Shown here: one piece after another, positions 7,984-15,357 of the stretch
Layout: every line of letters starts with the position of its first letter
How positions within the stretch are numbered: the stretch's first letter is position 1
NCBI RefSeq assembly: GCF_024696245.1
Contig: NZ_JAILGZ010000053.1
Coordinates: 1-39,175, forward strand
Origin: Treponema sp.
GTDB lineage: Bacteria; Spirochaetota; Spirochaetia; Treponematales; Treponemataceae
DNA length: 39,175 nucleotides
Reading direction: 5' to 3'
Program-made: the position numbers and the translations under genes
The notes under the pieces: generated by a model
Told to the model about the DNA's origin: nothing
The model's database searches: none
Seen by the model: only the letters and a program-made list of their open reading frames with translations

Positions 7984-8766
7984 ATGAAAAAGTTATTTTT
8001 ATTAATAACAGCATGTCTTATGACAGCTTCTATAAGTGCCCTTTCTGCAAATGAAGAGTTACTTAAAAAAGCTCAGGACAATACTTCTTTTTATGATACG
8101 GATTTTTATGCCCAGTATTCCATTGTTCAGGATAAGCCGGGAGAGGGCAGGTCTGTAACGGAAGCCCAGATGTTCCGCCGTGATAAAAGCCGTTGCTGGA
8201 CAATTCTTGTAACAGCTCCTTCTTCAGAAAAGGGTAAGGGCTACCTGCAGCTTGATGAAACAATCTGGTTTTATGATCCTGCAGACAGACGTTTTACTTT
8301 TTCGTCTGCCCGGGATAAGTTTCAGAATACCAATGCAAACACTTCTGACTTTGGTCCCCAGAATTATTATACAGATTATAAAATTATAAGTGACAGCCAG
8401 GTAAAGCTTGGAAAATACAACTGTATTCTTTTTGAACTTGAAGCAAAAAAAGAGACAGCAGATTATCCTCTTGTAAAACTCTGGGTAAGCCAGGATGATG
8501 GTCTTGTAAGAAAAAAGGAAGATTATTCTCTTTCCGGAAAAAAAATCCGTACAACTGTAATTCCTTCTTATCAGAAAGTTACTTCTGCAGGTTATGAACG
8601 CCGTATCCCTGTAAGCATGATAATTCAGGACAATCTTAAAGGTAAAAAAATTGCCGGTAAAATGGAATACGAAAAAACTCTTGTTTCCATAAGCAATGTT
8701 TCCCTTAAAAAAGTTGAAGATGCAGTTTATACCAAGCCATACTTAGAAATGGCAGGGGCCAGGTAA
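7984..8766 (+). CDS. Periplasmic outer-membrane lipoprotein-sorting protein (LolA-like)
   Basis: A 260-aa protein with a Sec signal peptide (about 1-22, ending SALSA). The mature part has the order of features of the LolA-like family annotated as outer membrane lipoprotein-sorting protein (PF17131 type). These are a central KGKGYLQLDETIWFYDPADR segment (about 78-97), an SDFGPQNYYTDYK segment (about 120-132) and a later KLWVSQDDGLVRKKE strand pair. No lipobox is visible. Family members form a half-barrel that carries acyl chains across the periplasm. Its place after the two permeases and before a beta-barrel protein suggests a dedicated carrier for this transporter. Confidence 0.75.
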   Translation: MKKLFLLITACLMTASISALSANEELLKKAQDNTSFYDTDFYAQYSIVQDKPGEGRSVTEAQMFRRDKSRCWTILVTAPSSEKGKGYLQLDETIWFYDPADRRFTFSSARDKFQNTNANTSDFGPQNYYTDYKIISDSQVKLGKYNCILFELEAKKETADYPLVKLWVSQDDGLVRKKEDYSLSGKKIRTTVIPSYQKVTSAGYERRIPVSMIIQDNLKGKKIAGKMEYEKTLVSISNVSLKKVEDAVYTKPYLEMAGAR

Positions 8767-8771
8767 TAAAA

Positions 8772-10052
8772 ATGAAAAAGTTTTTCTTCTTAATACTTTC
8801 TGTTATTTCTTCTGTAACTTTGTTTTCTCAGGAAACTTCAGATCTGGATTCTTATTTTGAAGATGCCAGTGACATTGAAGAAGCTGTAGTTGTAAAAGAA
8901 GAAAAAACTTCTGCTGCTCAGAATTCTTTTCTTTCTTCCATAAAATTTTCCGGTAACCTTACTTCTTCTTTAGGCGGTGGTCTTATCAGAAAAGATGGAG
9001 AAAATGATTTTACCGGATACCTTGAGCTTAAAAATCATTTTTATATTGATAGTGCTAAAAGCGGACTTTATAAAATCCATGGTGATATTTATACATCCCT
9101 CCCGTCTGCAGCTTCTTCTGAAAAATCAGAAGGGGCAGACATTATTACTTTAAGGGAACTTTATTTTGACTACCTTCTTTTATCCAGGGCCTACATTACT
9201 GCCGGTAAAAAAAAGACAACCTGGGGTTATCCCCGTCTTTTTACTTCAGACAGTAAGGATTCATCAGGCTCCCTTGATATAGCAGGTAACGGTATAACTT
9301 ATGATTCTTCAATGAATACCAATATTCTTGCAGATACTTTATACGGAACTTCTGCCCAGCTAAGGCTTCCTGTAAAAAATGGAACATTGTCTGCTCTTGC
9401 TTTTTACAGGTCTTCTTCTTCTGAACTTTCCGAAGAAAATATTTCCTGGTGTTTTTCTGCAGAGTTTGTTTTATGGAACATATCCTTTAATCTTTTTGGA
9501 AGAAAAAATCCTAATCAAAAAGCTTCTGCCGTTACTTCAGGCCTTATAACTTACCAGCCTCATGTTGCAGGTTTTGAAACTAAAACATCCCTTGCTTCTT
9601 TTGATATTTACGCTCAGGAATTATTAAAGTTTACCTCCGTTAAAAAAATGCTGAAAGTCTTTTCTGATACAGACACCCTGCATTCTTCCGTAACAACTGC
9701 TGGTTTTTACAGACTTTTTTCTTTTAATGAATTTGATTTTGGCTTTAACGGTGAATATCAGCTGGAATATATTTTTTCTCCGGAAGATGGACAGGAGGAT
9801 TTGTTTCACAGAACTTTTGCAGAAGCAGGTCTTCTTAGACTTGGAAAGAAAAACAATATTTCCATTGGACTTGACTGGCTACATAAGTATCAGGAAGAAG
9901 AAGGTTATGTTAAAGGCGGAATAAATATTGGCGGCATCTTCTCCTGTGCCGACTGGCGTACAGGATTTAAAGCCACTTATGAAGTAAAAGAAGAAGCTGA
10001 TCTTACAGAATTTGTTTTTGGAAGCTGGATAAAATTTACTTTTAACTATTAA
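8772..10052 (+). CDS. Predicted outer-membrane beta-barrel protein
   Basis: A 426-aa exported protein with a signal peptide (about 1-19, cut near LFSQ). A short acidic N-terminus (LDSYFEDASDIEEAVV) is followed by alternating polar and aromatic strands to the end. The last residues, FGSWIKFTFNY, end in an aromatic-rich strand as in Bam-dependent outer-membrane barrels. The start is only 5 nt after the LolA-like gene. I do not recognise a specific family. It resembles uncharacterised barrels encoded beside LolA-like and FtsX-like genes. It could be the outer-membrane acceptor or exit for the substrate, which is inference from position. Its stop abuts, with zero spacing, the stop of the convergent LolD-like gene. 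Confidence 0.65.
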   Translation: MKKFFFLILSVISSVTLFSQETSDLDSYFEDASDIEEAVVVKEEKTSAAQNSFLSSIKFSGNLTSSLGGGLIRKDGENDFTGYLELKNHFYIDSAKSGLYKIHGDIYTSLPSAASSEKSEGADIITLRELYFDYLLLSRAYITAGKKKTTWGYPRLFTSDSKDSSGSLDIAGNGITYDSSMNTNILADTLYGTSAQLRLPVKNGTLSALAFYRSSSSELSEENISWCFSAEFVLWNISFNLFGRKNPNQKASAVTSGLITYQPHVAGFETKTSLASFDIYAQELLKFTSVKKMLKVFSDTDTLHSSVTTAGFYRLFSFNEFDFGFNGEYQLEYIFSPEDGQEDLFHRTFAEAGLLRLGKKNNISIGLDWLHKYQEEEGYVKGGINIGGIFSCADWRTGFKATYEVKEEADLTEFVFGSWIKFTFNY

Positions 10053-10781
10053 TTACTGATTATCAATAATTTTTCCATCTTTAAGGCTGATTACCTGATC
10101 TGCCATATTTACGATTTTCTGATCATGAGTAGAAAAAATAAATGTAGTTTTAAGTTCTTCATTTATTTTTTTCATCAGGTCCAGAATCTGTTCTCCGTTT
10201 TTACTGTCCAGGTTTGCAGTAGGTTCATCTGCTAAAATCACAGGAGCTTTTGTTACAAGAGCCCTGGCAATTGCAGTACGCTGTCTCTGACCTCCGGAAA
10301 GTTCAGAAGGCTTATGCTTTTTCCAGTCTGTAAGGCCAACAGTTTCTATAAGAAAATCAACCCATTCATCTTTTTCTTTTTCTCCCATAAGGGCCCCTGT
10401 AGATTTTCCCAGGGACAGGGGAAGGGCAATATTCTCTTTTACATTAAGAACAGGGATAAGATTAAAGGTCTGAAAGATAAAACCAAGGGAACTGCGTCTC
10501 AGATTAGTAAGTTTTGCATCAAGTTTTGAAGGTATCTTACTGCTAAAATCAATGTCCCCGTAAACATCTTCTCCTTCAATAATAACTTTACCCCGGCTTG
10601 GGATATCTGTAAGACCGATTATGTTAAGAAGGGTAGACTTGCCGGAACCAGAAGGGCCTGACAGGGCGGCAAAACTTCCTGATTCAATCTGAAAGCTTAT
10701 ATTGTCTGCAGCTTTAACCTGTACTTTATCCAGCTGATAAATTTTTGAGACCTCTTTTAGTTCAACGGCAATGTTTTTCAT
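10053..10781 (-). CDS. LolD/MacB-like ABC transporter ATPase
   Basis: A 242-aa cytoplasmic ATPase of the LolD/MacB/FtsE branch. Walker A is GPSGSGKST (42-50), the Q-loop lies in FQTFNLIPVLNV (102-113), the signature is LSGGQRQR (160-167), Walker B is VILADEPTANLD (180-191) and the switch histidine is H218. The NLIPVLNVKENI region is typical of ATPases that serve FtsX-type permeases. The only such permeases in view are at 5300-7974 on the opposite strand, so it probably completes that transporter. Its ATG overlaps the glf stop (ATGA), so it is translationally coupled to glf. It ends exactly next to the convergent barrel gene with no terminator between. Confidence 0.9.
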   Translation of the reverse strand: MKNIAVELKEVSKIYQLDKVQVKAADNISFQIESGSFAALSGPSGSGKSTLLNIIGLTDIPSRGKVIIEGEDVYGDIDFSSKIPSKLDAKLTNLRRSSLGFIFQTFNLIPVLNVKENIALPLSLGKSTGALMGEKEKDEWVDFLIETVGLTDWKKHKPSELSGGQRQRTAIARALVTKAPVILADEPTANLDSKNGEQILDLMKKINEELKTTFIFSTHDQKIVNMADQVISLKDGKIIDNQ

Positions 10782-11899
10782 TCTTTCTCCCAGGTGTTAA
10801 ATACTTCTGCAATTACATCATCCATGTCGTAGTACTTGTACTGGGCAAGTCTTCCTCCAAAGATTACGTTTTTTTCTTTGTCGGCCAGTTCCTTATAGCG
10901 CTGGTAAAGGGCAGAGTTCTTCTGGTCATTTACAGGATAAAATGGTTCTGAACCTTCTGTCCATTCAGAAGAATATTCTTTAGAAATAACAGTTACCTTA
11001 TTACCAAAGGCTGGGTTTTCCGGTTCAAAATGCTTGTGTTCAATTACACGGGTGTAAGGAACCTGACTCTCTGTATAATTAATAACAGCATTACCCTGAT
11101 GGTTTACTTCGTTAAGCTTTTCTGTTTCAAAGCGTACTGTGCGGTATTCAAGTTTACCTAAGCTGTAACCAAAGAACTCGTCGATTTTACCGGTAAAAAC
11201 AATTTTTTCTGCCATATCTTCATACTTTTTTCTGTCGGCAAAAAAGTCTTTTTCTGTTTCTACTTCTATTCCTTTAAGGAGTCCTTCTGTAAGCTTATTA
11301 TAGCCTCCCAAAGGAATTCCCTGGTAAAGGTCATTAAAATAATTGTTGTCAAAAGTAAGTCTTACAGGAAGTCTTTTAATGATAAAGGCAGGAAGTTCAG
11401 TGCACTTACGTCCCCACTGTTTTTCTGTATAGCCTTTAATCAGCTTTTCATAAATATCTTTTCCTACAAGAGTTAAAGCCTGTTCTTCAAGATTTGCCGG
11501 CTCCCTTCCATTAAGTTCAGCAAGGGCCTGGGCCTTCTGTTCAGCAATTTTTTTCTCTGCTTCTTCAGGACTTATTACTCCCCACATCTGGTAAAAGGTA
11601 TTCATATTGAATGGAAGGTTATAAAGTTTGCCCTGATAGTTAGCCACAGGACAGTTGGTATAGCGGTTAAATTCAACAAAAGAATTTACATAATCCCAGA
11701 CTTTTTTATTACTGGTATGAAAAATATGAGCACCGTATTCATGTACATGGATTCCGTCAACATCACGGCACCAGATATTTCCACCTGTATGCTTTCTTTT
11801 ATCAATTACAAGGCATTTTTTACCGGCTCTGGCAGCGAGATTGGCAAATACACAGCCGTAAAGTCCTGCCCCTACAATAAGATAATCATATTTTTTCAT
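10778..11899 (-). CDS. glf: UDP-galactopyranose mutase
   Basis: A 373-aa flavoenzyme that interconverts UDP-galactopyranose and UDP-galactofuranose, the donor for galactofuranosyltransferases. The N-terminus MKKYDYLIVGAGLYG holds the FAD-binding GxGxxG. HEYGAHIFHTSNKKVWDYV, YNLPFNM, GYTEKQWGR and the C-terminal FGGRLAQYKYYDMDD are all diagnostic of Glf. The frame extends 15 residues upstream to an ATG at 11944. I chose 11899 because family members start right before the FAD motif and because a promoter -10 element ends 7 nt before this ATG. The LolD-like gene overlaps its stop by 4 nt. A GlfT2-like enzyme is encoded at 2764-4269. Confidence 0.95.
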   Translation of the reverse strand: MKKYDYLIVGAGLYGCVFANLAARAGKKCLVIDKRKHTGGNIWCRDVDGIHVHEYGAHIFHTSNKKVWDYVNSFVEFNRYTNCPVANYQGKLYNLPFNMNTFYQMWGVISPEEAEKKIAEQKAQALAELNGREPANLEEQALTLVGKDIYEKLIKGYTEKQWGRKCTELPAFIIKRLPVRLTFDNNYFNDLYQGIPLGGYNKLTEGLLKGIEVETEKDFFADRKKYEDMAEKIVFTGKIDEFFGYSLGKLEYRTVRFETEKLNEVNHQGNAVINYTESQVPYTRVIEHKHFEPENPAFGNKVTVISKEYSSEWTEGSEPFYPVNDQKNSALYQRYKELADKEKNVIFGGRLAQYKYYDMDDVIAEVFNTWEKE

Positions 11900-11906
11900 A
11901 CAAATA

Positions 11907-11935
11907 ATGTTACAGTTAAAGCTTAAAAAAAACAA
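11907..11935 (-). promoter_or_regulatory. Promoter of glf-lolD, probably leaderless
   Basis: On the minus strand TTGTTT (11935-11930), a 17-nt spacer starting with a T-tract, and TAACAT (11912-11907). Transcription would start at about 11900, at the chosen ATG. It lies back-to-back with the rmlA promoter. Confidence 0.5.
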
Positions 11936-11948
11936 CCTGAACATCTTA

Positions 11949-11977
11949 TTGAAGGAAGTAAGAATATCAATTATAAT
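11949..11977 (+). promoter_or_regulatory. Promoter of rmlA operon
   Basis: TTGAAG (11949-11954), a 17-nt spacer and a perfect TATAAT (11972-11977). The leader is about 26 nt and carries GGAG 8 nt before the rmlA ATG. Confidence 0.6.
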
Positions 11978-12010
11978 TTATTGATATATTTATACTGATG
12001 GAGCACTCAT

Positions 12011-12886
12011 ATGAAGGGAATAATACTTGCCGGTGGATCCGGTACAAGGCTTTACCCTATAACTAAGGCTGTTTCTAAGCAGCTTCTTCCTGTTTATGAT
12101 AAACCAATGATTTATTATCCGCTTAGTGTCCTCATGCTTGCCGGAATAAGGGAAGTTCTTATTATTTCCACCCCCAGGGATCTTAATACTTTTAAGGAAT
12201 TGTTTGGTGACGGTTCTTCTTTAGGGATGAGATTTGAATATGCCGTTCAGGAATCTCCAAGAGGCCTTGCCGATGCTTTTATCGTAGGAAAATCTTTTAT
12301 TGGCAGTGACGATGTAGCTCTTGTTCTTGGTGACAATATTTTTTACGGACAGGGTTTTACTACCAGTCTTGAAAATGCAGTAGAACGCCTTAAGCAGGGT
12401 AAAGGTTCTACAATTTTTGGTTATTACGTAAAGAATCCTGTAGCTTACGGTGTTGTTGAGTTTAATGATAAGGGGCAGGTTCTTGGTATAGAAGAAAAGC
12501 CCCTTAAACCAAAATCAAATTATGCAGTTCCAGGTTTATATTTTTATGACAACAATGTAGTTTCCATTGCAGAAAATATTAAACCTTCTGCTCGTGGTGA
12601 ACTGGAAATCACTGCCGTTAACAATGAATATTTAAACAGAAAAAGTCTGTCTGTTGAACTTTTAGGCCGCGGATTAGCCTGGCTTGATACAGGAACTTAC
12701 GATGGTCTTCAGGAAGCAGGAAACTTTGTTGCAACAATTCAAAAAAGACAGGGAATGTATGTTGCCTGTATCGAAGAAATTGCCTACCGCAACGGCTGGA
12801 TTAATAAAGAAAAACTTTTGCAGCTTTCAAGTCAGTATAAAACAGACTACGGTCAGTATCTTAAATTTATAGCAGAGTCCTTCTAA
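12011..12886 (+). CDS. rmlA: Glucose-1-phosphate thymidylyltransferase
   Basis: A 291-aa cytoplasmic enzyme that makes dTDP-glucose from glucose-1-phosphate and dTTP. The N-terminal [13 protein letters not shown] (6-18) holds the nucleotide-binding loop. [32 protein letters not shown]…EEKP and the C-terminal [14 protein letters not shown] are all RmlA signatures, and the length is normal. GGAG lies 8 nt before the ATG. It heads an operon with rmlB (22-nt gap), an SGNH-like protein and an MBOAT acyltransferase. RmlC and RmlD are not in the window, so the final dTDP-sugar is unknown. Confidence 0.95.
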   Translation: MKGIILAGGSGTRLYPITKAVSKQLLPVYDKPMIYYPLSVLMLAGIREVLIISTPRDLNTFKELFGDGSSLGMRFEYAVQESPRGLADAFIVGKSFIGSDDVALVLGDNIFYGQGFTTSLENAVERLKQGKGSTIFGYYVKNPVAYGVVEFNDKGQVLGIEEKPLKPKSNYAVPGLYFYDNNVVSIAENIKPSARGELEITAVNNEYLNRKSLSVELLGRGLAWLDTGTYDGLQEAGNFVATIQKRQGMYVACIEEIAYRNGWINKEKLLQLSSQYKTDYGQYLKFIAESF

Positions 12887-12908
12887 GATTTTTTTACGGA
12901 GATATATA

Positions 12909-14021
12909 ATGTCAAGAAAACTTAAAAATGTTCTTGTAACCGGTGGTGCAGGTTTTATTGGTTCTAATTTTATAAACTATCTTTTAGGTTTAAGCGCCAC
13001 ATCTTCTCCTGAGTTTATGGATTCAGGTTTTACAGGAAGAATCATTAACGTAGACTGCCTTACTTATGCCGGTAATCCTGATAACCTTAAAATGGCTTCA
13101 CAAATTAAAGACAGGTATATTTTTGAACAGGCAGACATATGTGACCGCAGTAAAATGGAAGAAATCTTTAAAAAGTATGACATTGATACAGTCGTACATT
13201 TTGCTGCAGAAAGTCATGTAGACCGTTCCATTCTTGGACCAGAAGCTTTTATTAAAACAAACGTAATGGGAACATTTACCCTTCTTGACATTGCAAGAAA
13301 TTACTGGGGCATTTCCCTTGATAACAAGAGGGATGATGTAATATTCCATCATATTTCTACTGATGAAGTTTACGGTTCCCTTGGACCGGAAGGATACTTT
13401 ACGGAAGAAACTCCTTATGATCCCCGTTCACCATATTCAAGTTCCAAGGCATCTTCTGATCATATTGCCATGGCTTATTATCATACCTACGGAATGCCTC
13501 TTACTCTTTCTAACTGCACAAATAATTACGGACCATACCAGTTTCCGGAAAAGCTTCTTCCTTTTATGATTTCAAACATTCGTGACGGAAAAAATCTTCC
13601 TGTTTACGGTCAGGGAAAAAATATCCGTGACTGGATTTATGTAGAAGATCACAATCGTGCTGTATGGCAGATTCTTAAAGATGGCCGCTATGGACAGAAG
13701 TACAACATTGGCGGAGAAAACGAGTGGCAGAATATTAACCTTCTTACTAAAGTTATTGAATTAACGGCTCCTCTTGTTGGTAAAAATCCTGAAGACGTTA
13801 AAAAATCCATTGTTTTTGTAAAGGACAGACCGGGACACGATGCCCGTTATGCAATTGACTGTACTAAAATAAAAAAGGAACTGGGCTGGGAAAGAAAAAT
13901 GACTTTTGAACAGGGCCTTAACCTTACAGTTAACTGGTATCTTAACAATAAAGAATGGATGGACCGTATTTTAAGCGGCGAATATAAAAACTGGTTAAGT
14001 AAAAACTATCAAGGAAGATAA
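12909..14021 (+). CDS. rmlB: dTDP-glucose 4,6-dehydratase
   Basis: A 370-aa NAD+-dependent extended short-chain dehydrogenase that converts dTDP-glucose to dTDP-4-keto-6-deoxyglucose. The Rossmann motif is TGGAGFIGS (11-19). The active-site TDE is at 151-153 and YxxxK at Y176-K180 (YSSSK). NNYGPYQFPEKLLP and GKNIRDWIYVEDH are further RmlB hallmarks. ACGGAGA precedes the start. A roughly 12-residue segment near 30-42 (SATSSPEFMDSG) is slightly longer than in short RmlB proteins. The next gene begins one base after the stop, so the dehydratase and the acyl-transfer genes form one transcript. Confidence 0.95.
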   Translation: MSRKLKNVLVTGGAGFIGSNFINYLLGLSATSSPEFMDSGFTGRIINVDCLTYAGNPDNLKMASQIKDRYIFEQADICDRSKMEEIFKKYDIDTVVHFAAESHVDRSILGPEAFIKTNVMGTFTLLDIARNYWGISLDNKRDDVIFHHISTDEVYGSLGPEGYFTEETPYDPRSPYSSSKASSDHIAMAYYHTYGMPLTLSNCTNNYGPYQFPEKLLPFMISNIRDGKNLPVYGQGKNIRDWIYVEDHNRAVWQILKDGRYGQKYNIGGENEWQNINLLTKVIELTAPLVGKNPEDVKKSIVFVKDRPGHDARYAIDCTKIKKELGWERKMTFEQGLNLTVNWYLNNKEWMDRILSGEYKNWLSKNYQGR

Positions 14022-14022
14022 G

Positions 14023-15348
14023 ATGACTTCTATCAGACAGAGAATAATAAAGGTTGTAATATTTACAGCAATACTTGCTTTACTCATCAATCTTACTGCA
14101 TTAATTTTAAGGGATGATGCCCATTCTTATTCCAGGGTTATGATGCACGACCTTTATAATCAGCAACATATTGATTATCTGGTTTGCGGTGCCAGCCATG
14201 TTTCCCATGGAATAGATCCTAAAATCGTAGAAGAAAAACTTGGAAAGAATCTTTATAATGCAGGAACTCCTTCCCAGCATATTGACGGTACCTATGCAAT
14301 TTTAAGGGACATCCTTAACCGCAATAAGGTTGATACAGTTTTTCTTGATATTGATAATGGAATTGCAGCTTCTACACCTTTTAAACAGAGAAAGGGTTTT
14401 AAATCTGAATATATTGTTTCCACATATCTTAAGGATTCCGGAATAAAATATGATTTTTATAAAGATATGTCACTTCCACAGTATTACCTTAATTCCTTTC
14501 TTCCAATCGGAAAAGACAAGCTTATAACTTTAGACCCTCTTGTTCTTTTTAATAAGGCTAAGTGTATATTCAACGGCTCTTACCAGAATTACAGATACAA
14601 TGGCTGGTACCTTTATAAGGACGATGATGATTCAATTTATAAGGGCTGTGTTTACGAAAATAAATTTATAGAAGATTCTTCTTTTCATGATACAGCTGAT
14701 GTTCCTATTATTATGGACAATGTAAGGGCAGGTGACTGGGATAAGACTGTAGATAAAATTATTGCCCTCTGTAAAGACACAAATACTAAACTGGTCTTTA
14801 TTTCAATTCCGGCATCAGATTTTTATATTATGGGCAAGGGTAATTACGATGAATATTATTCCTATGCAAAAGCCTTTCTTAAAGAAAGGGGATATGATTA
14901 TTACGACTTTAATTTTGTAAAAAAAGAGTTCCTTACATTTAATGACACAGAATTCCGTGATTCAAATCACCTTAACCACAAGGGAATTATAAAATTTACA
15001 GATATCTTCTGTGATTATTTTGCAGGAAAATATGATGGAGAAGATTTCTTTTACGATTCCTATAAAGAAAAAATCGCTGATATGCCGGAAAAGGTTTTTG
15101 GTGTAAAAGCTGACTTTGATACCTTAAAGCAGAATCTTCTTCTTAATCCAATTACCACCGGAATAGAAGCTGACCGCCTTACTTTTGATGTTACTGCTCA
15201 AACAGACGGTAAAGAAATTATTCTTGCAAAAAATACTTCTGAAACAAAAATTGCCCTGCCAGCTGCAAGCACAGGTCAGCTTAAGGTTACTTCTTATCTT
15301 GACGGCAATTCAGTTAACAGTTTTAAAATTAAATATATTTCATTTTAG
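14023..15348 (+). CDS. Membrane-anchored SGNH-like protein, probable O-acetylation partner
   Basis: A 441-aa protein with one N-terminal membrane span (about 10-29) and a large extracytoplasmic domain. YLVCGASHVSHGIDP (about 53-67) matches the first block of DltD/AlgX-type SGNH proteins, with the nucleophile serine at 58. D313-x-x-H316 in the RDSNHLNHKG segment supplies the remaining Asp and His of the triad. The family acts outside the inner membrane and moves acyl groups onto polysaccharides with an MBOAT channel protein. The MBOAT gene follows after 9 nt. The C-terminal roughly 90 residues (from about 350) form an extra region I do not recognise, possibly a glycan-binding beta domain. It could instead be a deacetylase-like hydrolase, but the pairing argues for acyl transfer. 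Confidence 0.7.
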   Translation: MTSIRQRIIKVVIFTAILALLINLTALILRDDAHSYSRVMMHDLYNQQHIDYLVCGASHVSHGIDPKIVEEKLGKNLYNAGTPSQHIDGTYAILRDILNRNKVDTVFLDIDNGIAASTPFKQRKGFKSEYIVSTYLKDSGIKYDFYKDMSLPQYYLNSFLPIGKDKLITLDPLVLFNKAKCIFNGSYQNYRYNGWYLYKDDDDSIYKGCVYENKFIEDSSFHDTADVPIIMDNVRAGDWDKTVDKIIALCKDTNTKLVFISIPASDFYIMGKGNYDEYYSYAKAFLKERGYDYYDFNFVKKEFLTFNDTEFRDSNHLNHKGIIKFTDIFCDYFAGKYDGEDFFYDSYKEKIADMPEKVFGVKADFDTLKQNLLLNPITTGIEADRLTFDVTAQTDGKEIILAKNTSETKIALPAASTGQLKVTSYLDGNSVNSFKIKYISF

Positions 15349-15357
15349 GAAAAGTCC

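Noticed and set aside
11900-11944. A 15-residue N-terminal extension of Glf
   Set aside because: It is hydrophobic and unlike the family start, and the promoter -10 and -35 lie inside it.
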